Below are positions 6,817-10,077 of a DNA stretch of 10,077 nucleotides, in pieces; the stretch's first letter is position 1, and each line of letters begins with the position of its first letter. The DNA is from Acidobacteriota bacterium (lineage in GTDB: Bacteria; Acidobacteriota; Terriglobia; Bryobacterales; JACQDG01), in assembly GCA_016201185.1 (NCBI GenBank), contig JACQDG010000486.1, positions 1 through 10,077 on the forward strand, in the 5' to 3' direction. The notes beneath the pieces are model-generated. The model was not told the DNA's origin. It saw only the letters and a program-made list of their open reading frames with translations, and searched no databases. The translations under genes were made by a program, and so were the position numbers.

Positions 6817-7850
6817 GGCTGCGCCTCGACGAGGCGAAACTCGCGCACCATCTCGACCACGGCTTTCACGTTCTCGACGGGCGTCTCGGGCAGAATTCCG
6901 TGACCCAGGTTGAAAATGTGCCCGGCCCGGCCGCCGGCCCGCCGCAGGATGTCGTGCACGCGCGCGCGCAATTCCCCAGGCGGCGCAAACAGGGCGACGG
7001 GATCGAGGTTGCCCTGCACGGCCGCGCGGTAGCGGATGGAGCGCCACACCCCGTCCAGATCCACCCGCCAATCTAACCCCAGGACATCCGCACGGGCTTT
7101 CTGGAGCATCGGATAATAAGCTCCCACGCCGGTGGCAAAGTGGATCACGGGAACGCCGGCGCGCCGGATCTGGCCGATGAGGGCGCGGGAATGCGGCAGG
7201 ACGTAGCGCTCGTAATCGCCCGGCGAAAGCGTCCCGGCCCAACTGTCGAAGACCTGAATGGCCGCGGCCCCGGCATGGACCTGGCTCTTGGCATAAGCGG
7301 CCAGCACCAGGACCAGCTTGGCCATCAATTGCGTCCACAGGCTGGGATCGCCATACATGAGCCGCTTGGTGTGCAGGTAGTGGCGGGAGGCGCCTCCCTC
7401 GATTACGTAGCTGGCCAGAGTGAAAGGCGCGCCGACAAAACCGATGACCGGGATTTTGCTGTCAAGTTGCCGGCGGACGAGGCGGATCGCCTCAGCCACA
7501 TAACCGAGGTCGCCGGTGTGATCGGCGCTGAGCGCGGCCACCTCGGCCACGGTGCGCACGGGATTGCGGATGACCGGCCCTTCGCCGGCAACAAACTCCA
7601 GCCGCAGCCCCATCGGCTCCACGGGCAGGAGCAGGTCGGCAAAAATGATGGCCGCGTCGACGCCCAGCTCCTGGACGGGCTGGAGGGTCACCTCCGCCGC
7701 CAGCTCCGGGCGCTTGCACATTTCGAGAAGAGAATGTTTTGCCCGCACGGCCCGGTAGGCCGGCATGTAGCGCCCTGCCTGCCGCATGAACCACACGGGG
7801 GTGCGCTCCGCCGGCTCGCGACGGCAAGCTTTTTCGAACAAGGATGGCAC
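6813..7850 (-). CDS. hemE: Uroporphyrinogen decarboxylase
   Basis: HemE removes four carboxyl groups from uroporphyrinogen III to give coproporphyrinogen III in the cytoplasm. Starting at GTG (7850-7848) the protein has 345 residues, the normal size, and begins VPSLFEKACRREP, as family members do. Both family signatures are present: PVWFMRQAGRYMP (18-30, with R23 and R27 for carboxylate binding) and GFVGAPFTLASYVIEG (137-152). By comparison with the human enzyme, D72 (FADLL), Y148, S203 (FDSWAG) and H317 (NLGHG) are the active-site residues, and all are kept. The frame stays open to an ATG at 8066, but the extra 72 residues have no family character and that ATG has no ribosome binding site. 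The GTG has only weak Shine-Dalgarno text; a TATATT box lies 6 bases upstream. It is the first gene of the hemE-hemH-hemG unit. Confidence 0.95.
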   Translation of the reverse strand: MPSLFEKACRREPAERTPVWFMRQAGRYMPAYRAVRAKHSLLEMCKRPELAAEVTLQPVQELGVDAAIIFADLLLPVEPMGLRLEFVAGEGPVIRNPVRTVAEVAALSADHTGDLGYVAEAIRLVRRQLDSKIPVIGFVGAPFTLASYVIEGGASRHYLHTKRLMYGDPSLWTQLMAKLVLVLAAYAKSQVHAGAAAIQVFDSWAGTLSPGDYERYVLPHSRALIGQIRRAGVPVIHFATGVGAYYPMLQKARADVLGLDWRVDLDGVWRSIRYRAAVQGNLDPVALFAPPGELRARVHDILRRAGGRAGHIFNLGHGILPETPVENVKAVVEMVREFRLVEAQP

Positions 7851-8116
7851 AACTCGAATATAACGGATTTCGAGGGGCCGAACTGGGCTGTTGACGGGGC
7901 CGGGTGCAGAGGCTGGCCGGGATTGGGTTTGTTTTGCAAAATTTAACGCTGAGGGGAGTCCTGCAACGGTTCTTAGCAGTTGCGGCAAGGTCTTTTGATG
8001 CAATAGGTTGAAGGCAAGTCTTAGAGAACTACTGGGAGTGTTGCCGGATTTTTGCGTGGGGGCCATAGGAGGCGGCAGGAGGCGAGTGAGCTCTTAGTGC
8101 TGATTCCAGGGAGGCA
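7851..8116. other. Intergenic region between methyltransferase stop and hemE start
   Basis: These 266 bases carry no supported gene. They contain the TATATT box next to hemE and a direct repeat AGGAGGCG at 8067-8074 and 8077-8084. These look like Shine-Dalgarno sequences on the plus strand, but no plus-strand gene follows them. No T-run hairpin was found after the methyltransferase stop, so readthrough from that gene into hemE cannot be excluded. Confidence 0.6.
7857..7862 (-). promoter_or_regulatory. Possible -10 box of the haem operon
   Basis: On the minus strand TATATT (five of six matches to TATAAT) ends 6 bases before the GTG proposed as the hemE start. No good -35 hexamer is visible 16-19 bases further upstream. 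If it is used, transcription would begin at or near the GTG, the same geometry as at 716-728. The call is weak without transcript data. Confidence 0.3.
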
Positions 8117-9055
8117 CTACGCCACCTCATAGAGGAAAGGGGGGTAGCGTGTCAGCGGTGCTTGGGAGATCTTGCGGGCCGTGCAGTAGATCTGTTCGCC
8201 ACGCAGCACGGTGGGGTATTTGAGTTCGCGCAGTAAATTCAGCACCCAGGTCTGTGCACGATACCCCGGTGCAGGCGTTGTGAACAGGCACTCGACTTCA
8301 AAGCCTGCACAGCGGAGCGCTTCTTCCAGCTCTGGTGGCGTGTACTCACGCATATGGCCGAATTCGGTATCCGCATACGGCCCTCGTGGATCGGCGTACT
8401 TGGAATAAAGTTGCGGATTGCCGCTCATTTCGAGCGCCCGCGCCACAGCAGTGGCGCTCGCCACGTTCGGCGTAGTCAGGATCAATACGCCATTGTCGTC
8501 CAGCACACGCCGGCACTCAAACAACAGGTGCATGGGATCGTGCAGCAGGTGCTCGAAAATCTCACAAGCAAGGACGCAATCGAAGCTGCCGTCGTCGTAT
8601 GGGTATTGGTCTTTTTCGGCATCGAAGAGATCCACCAAGCACTGGAATACAATCTTGCCGTTGATAGTGGCCTGCTTGCGGTCCGAATGCCCGAGGGGGC
8701 CGTAGTAGGCGCCGCGGACCTCCTTGTAGCCAATGACGCATTGCAGCGCGGGCACCATGTGCAGGTACGTTCCCAGCTCGAGCGCCCGGCCAGTTCGCCG
8801 GGACGGGGGCGCCAGGCTGAGCGTCGTGATGATGCGATCCAGGTGGATTTCCAAATAGTTGCGCGCCCCCTCGTCCGGCAAGTCGAGGGCCCGCACGAAT
8901 TCGCGGAGGCGCTGGTACGAGGGCATGGGGGGCCTTCGCTCAGGAGGCGGGGCCGCTGGCGACAGTGCCTGATAACCGCGCCAGAGAAAAGAGCGCAAAG
9001 TTTGCCGAAGCGACTGCACGTTATTCAGGAGACCACGGGACGAGCAAAGGTTCAA
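8117..9055 (-). CDS. Class I SAM-dependent methyltransferase
   Basis: The 312-residue product has a Rossmann methyltransferase core. SAM-binding motif I is ALELGTYLH (91-99). FDCVLACEIFEHLLHDP (158-174) is the motif IV region with the EIFEHL hallmark of Methyltransf_11/23-type enzymes. RRVLDDNGVLILTTPN (182-197) closes the core, and GHMREYTPPELEEALRCAGF (233-252) is the usual post-core segment. No signal peptide or membrane segment is seen, so it should be cytoplasmic. The 80-residue N-terminal part is charged and not recognised. The substrate is unknown; relatives often occur beside cell-surface polysaccharide or O-antigen genes, but no such gene is in view. The start is TTG at 9055-9053, chosen because AGGAG lies 8 bases upstream; the next ATG, codon 44 (MPSYQRL), would remove a poorly conserved tail only. 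The gene is less GC-rich than the haem operon, which may mean a different origin. Confidence 0.85.
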   Translation of the reverse strand: MNLCSSRGLLNNVQSLRQTLRSFLWRGYQALSPAAPPPERRPPMPSYQRLREFVRALDLPDEGARNYLEIHLDRIITTLSLAPPSRRTGRALELGTYLHMVPALQCVIGYKEVRGAYYGPLGHSDRKQATINGKIVFQCLVDLFDAEKDQYPYDDGSFDCVLACEIFEHLLHDPMHLLFECRRVLDDNGVLILTTPNVASATAVARALEMSGNPQLYSKYADPRGPYADTEFGHMREYTPPELEEALRCAGFEVECLFTTPAPGYRAQTWVLNLLRELKYPTVLRGEQIYCTARKISQAPLTRYPPFLYEVA

Positions 9056-9063
9056 GTGCGGTA

Positions 9064-9068
9064 CTCCT
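9064..9068 (-). promoter_or_regulatory. Ribosome binding site fixing the TTG start of the methyltransferase
   Basis: On the minus strand AGGAG is followed by 8 bases and then TTG (9055-9053). It is the best Shine-Dalgarno match near any candidate start of this gene, and it decides the start in favour of the rare TTG codon. Confidence 0.7.
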
Positions 9069-9112
9069 GCACCTATCGGTATCTTTCTGATCCAATCGAT
9101 GAGGTGGCCGGT

Positions 9113-9156
9113 AAAAGCCAGTCCGAGTTCAAGCTGTTGTCAGGTTGCCGGCTTTT
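9113..9156. repeat. Inverted repeat in the methyltransferase leader
   Basis: AAAAGCC (9113-9119) and GGCTTTT (9150-9156) form a perfect 7-bp inverted repeat around a 30-base loop, and a GT/AC pair could extend it past a bulge. The adjoining GCCGG and CCGGC offer a second, competing pairing. It lies in the presumed 5' leader of the methyltransferase transcript. The stem is short, so function is only a possibility. Confidence 0.3.
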
Positions 9157-9317
9157 CTACAACAAAAACGACAAACGGCCACAACGGAATTCCGATATGT
9201 TTCCTGAGAATGATCTTGCAACCGGCTTGTTCCAACTTTTCGGACTAATCCGCTGAGAACGGTCAACTTTGGCCCAAGAATAAAGAACATAAACCGTCCA
9301 GAAGGAGGCGGAGGGTG

Positions 9318-9323
9318 TATACT
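9318..9323 (+). promoter_or_regulatory. Possible -10 box upstream of the small secreted protein gene
   Basis: TATACT matches TATAAT in five of six positions and lies 57 bases before the ATG at 9381, which would leave a leader of about 50 bases. The text 16-18 bases upstream (around CGTCCA) is a poor -35 match, so the promoter would be weak, activator-dependent or misassigned. Confidence 0.3.
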
Positions 9324-9370
9324 TGCAGCCACTCAGGAGTCTAAAAACCGAAATCCTGCACAAGCCGACT

Positions 9371-9376
9371 AGGAGG
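9371..9376 (+). promoter_or_regulatory. Consensus ribosome binding site of the small secreted protein gene
   Basis: A full AGGAGG sits 4 bases before the ATG at 9381. The match is perfect and the spacing slightly short. It supports active translation of this otherwise unrecognised gene and fixes its start. Confidence 0.75.
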
Positions 9377-9380
9377 TACG

Positions 9381-9956
9381 ATGAGAAAGATCACAAAGAA
9401 GATGCTGTTGGCGGCGGCCGTCATAGGGCTGGCGGTGGCCATCTTGACCATAGTGGCGACGAATCCTTTCGGGCGCTTTTTGGCGAGCGTACGCGCCGAT
9501 CCTGGAGACGAAGCCCACGCCCACCGCGACCATTCGCTTTTCTTCGACGGTTCCTCTCCTGCTGACAAGGCGATATATTGTGGCGTGCAAGAAGGTAAGG
9601 GATATACACTGCATATTAGTGGCACAGCGAGTGGCGCACCTGGAAGCTTCATCATCACCTTCAGGGATGGTGACGCGATGGGATTCAATGTACCGAATGG
9701 CAGCACCTATAGCACTACTCATGATCTAGGTGGCGTGCCAGGTGTGGATGACACCGTGAGAATTACCGCGACGGGAGGCGTCCACAGTATGATGGTCAGT
9801 GTTTTAGCCCAGGACGGCGCAAAGGATCCATTCGATGAGACGCTTGACGGCGCTCCGAAGGAGAAGGACAACTTCTGCACCCGGCTGGACGTCCTCGGTG
9901 GTGGCGAGGCTGGAAGGACTTCAGCTCAAGCGCTCGTCCCGTACGCGTTCCCGTAG
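9381..9956 (+). CDS. Small exported protein of unknown function
   Basis: I do not recognise this 191-residue protein. It begins with a basic n-region (MRKITKK) and a strongly hydrophobic stretch at 9-26, typical of a signal peptide or a single N-terminal anchor; cleavage could occur near SVRA-DP (37-40). The mature part starts acidic with a His-rich cluster HAHRDH (46-51). About residues 64-145 follow, whose alternating pattern and Gly/Ser/Thr/Asp content suggest a beta-sandwich. Two cysteines, C67 and C166, are the only ones and could form a disulfide outside the cytoplasm. The last 25 residues look disordered. Translation is supported by AGGAGG upstream, and a large hairpin follows the stop. 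Its base composition is less GC-rich than the haem operon. Its role is unknown, and the His cluster as a metal site is speculation. Confidence 0.75.
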   Translation: MRKITKKMLLAAAVIGLAVAILTIVATNPFGRFLASVRADPGDEAHAHRDHSLFFDGSSPADKAIYCGVQEGKGYTLHISGTASGAPGSFIITFRDGDAMGFNVPNGSTYSTTHDLGGVPGVDDTVRITATGGVHSMMVSVLAQDGAKDPFDETLDGAPKEKDNFCTRLDVLGGGEAGRTSAQALVPYAFP

Positions 9957-9964
9957 GCCGCGGC

Positions 9965-9997
9965 CTCGGGTCGGTGCTTAACGGGGGCTCGGGTCGG
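9965..9997 (+). repeat. Direct repeat CTCGGGTCGG (two copies)
   Basis: The 10-base word occurs at 9965-9974 and again at 9988-9997. The second copy is part of the left arm of the large hairpin at 9986-10021. The first copy could in principle pair with the same right arm, which would give an alternative fold. Confidence 0.6.
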
Positions 9998-10021
9998 ACG
10001 GGAAACCGTCCGACTCGAGCC
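9986..10021 (+). terminator. Large GAAA-capped hairpin after the small secreted protein gene
   Basis: Bases 9987-10001 pair with 10006-10020 as a 15-bp stem with a single G-U pair, closed by the GNRA-type tetraloop GAAA (10002-10005). G9986-C10021 adds one more pair. The hairpin begins 30 bases after the stop codon, as expected for a 3'-end structure. No clean T-run follows (CTGACTCTCTT), so it may protect or process the mRNA end, or be a REP-like element, rather than act as a standard intrinsic terminator. The structure itself is unmistakable; the function is inferred. Confidence 0.6.
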
Positions 10022-10028
10022 TGACTCT

Positions 10029-10040
10029 CTTCGCGCGAAG
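10029..10040. repeat. Perfect 12-base palindrome
   Basis: CTTCGCGCGAAG reads the same on both strands. It lies 8 bases after the large hairpin. It could be a protein-binding site or a short second stem of a tandem terminator-like structure. The window ends 37 bases later, so its relation to the next gene is unknown. Confidence 0.4.
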
Positions 10041-10077
10041 CGATTCCAGCTCAGTTTTCCCGCCCTAGCGTACCCAG

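Larger units (their letters stand above)
9056..9380. other. Divergent intergenic region with regulatory elements
   Basis: These 325 bases separate the minus-strand methyltransferase from the plus-strand gene at 9381 and must hold the promoters of both. The stretch is distinctly more AT-rich than the rest. It contains an inverted repeat (9113-9156), a TATACT box (9318-9323) and the two ribosome binding sites. An additional AAGGAGG (9302-9308) sits before a nine-codon GTG reading frame (9315-9344). No convincing -35 element was found for either direction. Confidence 0.6.

Noticed and set aside
6817..7338. N-terminal extension of HemH running back into hemE
   Set aside because: It is an Arg/Pro/Gly-rich shadow of hemE; ferrochelatase homology starts at the ATG at 6816.
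7851..8066. N-terminal extension of HemE by 72 residues from the ATG at 8066
   Set aside because: The extension has no resemblance to HemE, the ATG has CCTCCT rather than AGGAGG before it, and the family N-terminus begins at the GTG at 7850.
8354..9256. 300-codon plus-strand frame opposite the methyltransferase
   Set aside because: No recognisable motif, and it mirrors a gene with clear methyltransferase motifs and a good ribosome binding site; it is an antisense shadow.
1..10077. CRISPR array, tRNA or rRNA gene, insertion sequence or attachment site
   Set aside because: No regularly spaced repeats, cloverleaf-like segments, transposase motifs or terminal inverted repeats were seen on reading both strands; no covariance-model or database search was possible.

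Overview
The window is GC-rich bacterial chromosome. The best taxonomic guess is Acidobacteriota, perhaps a Solibacter/Bryobacter-like lineage. This rests on a PSCyt1-DUF1549-DUF1553 gene paired with a DUF1501 gene (a pairing common in Planctomycetes, Verrucomicrobia and Acidobacteria), on an esterase-like fragment of a type I associate with Solibacter, and on the hemE-hemH-hemG block. It is an inference from remembered families, not a database result.

Left part, plus strand (1-4526). The window opens inside the 3' end of an alpha/beta-hydrolase (acetylxylan-esterase-like) gene that ends at 624. A 103-bp gap follows, holding a terminator-like hairpin, a triplet of GTTGAYC heptamers and a near-consensus sigma70 promoter placed so that transcription should begin at or next to the ATG at 728. 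Next is a two-gene operon: a secreted multi-domain c-type-cytochrome-like protein (two CxxCH motifs, DUF1549, DUF1553 and an inserted NPCBM-like segment), then, 10 bp later, a DUF1501 protein with a twin-arginine export signal. Both products should be exported. Their biochemical role is not established; polysaccharide or glycoside processing is a common guess for these families.

Middle part, minus strand (4544-7850). Three tightly overlapping late haem-biosynthesis genes are transcribed hemE > hemH > hemG (hemY type), the same order as the Bacillus subtilis hemEHY operon. The hemE/hemH junction is a 4-base ATGA overlap and hemH/hemG overlap by 13 bases, so translational coupling is likely. 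The ferrochelatase resembles the coproporphyrin ferrochelatase (CpfC) group, which raises the question of whether this organism uses the coproporphyrin-dependent route. The cytochrome-like operon and the haem operon converge with only 17 bp between their stop codons.

Right part (8117-10077) looks accessory and is visibly less GC-rich. A class I SAM-dependent methyltransferase lies on the minus strand, with a TTG start supported by a good ribosome binding site. Divergent from it, after a 325-bp non-coding gap, is a small exported protein of no family I recognise. It is followed by a very strong 15-17 bp hairpin capped by a GAAA tetraloop and by a second short palindrome. I saw no tRNA, rRNA, CRISPR array, insertion sequence or phage gene.
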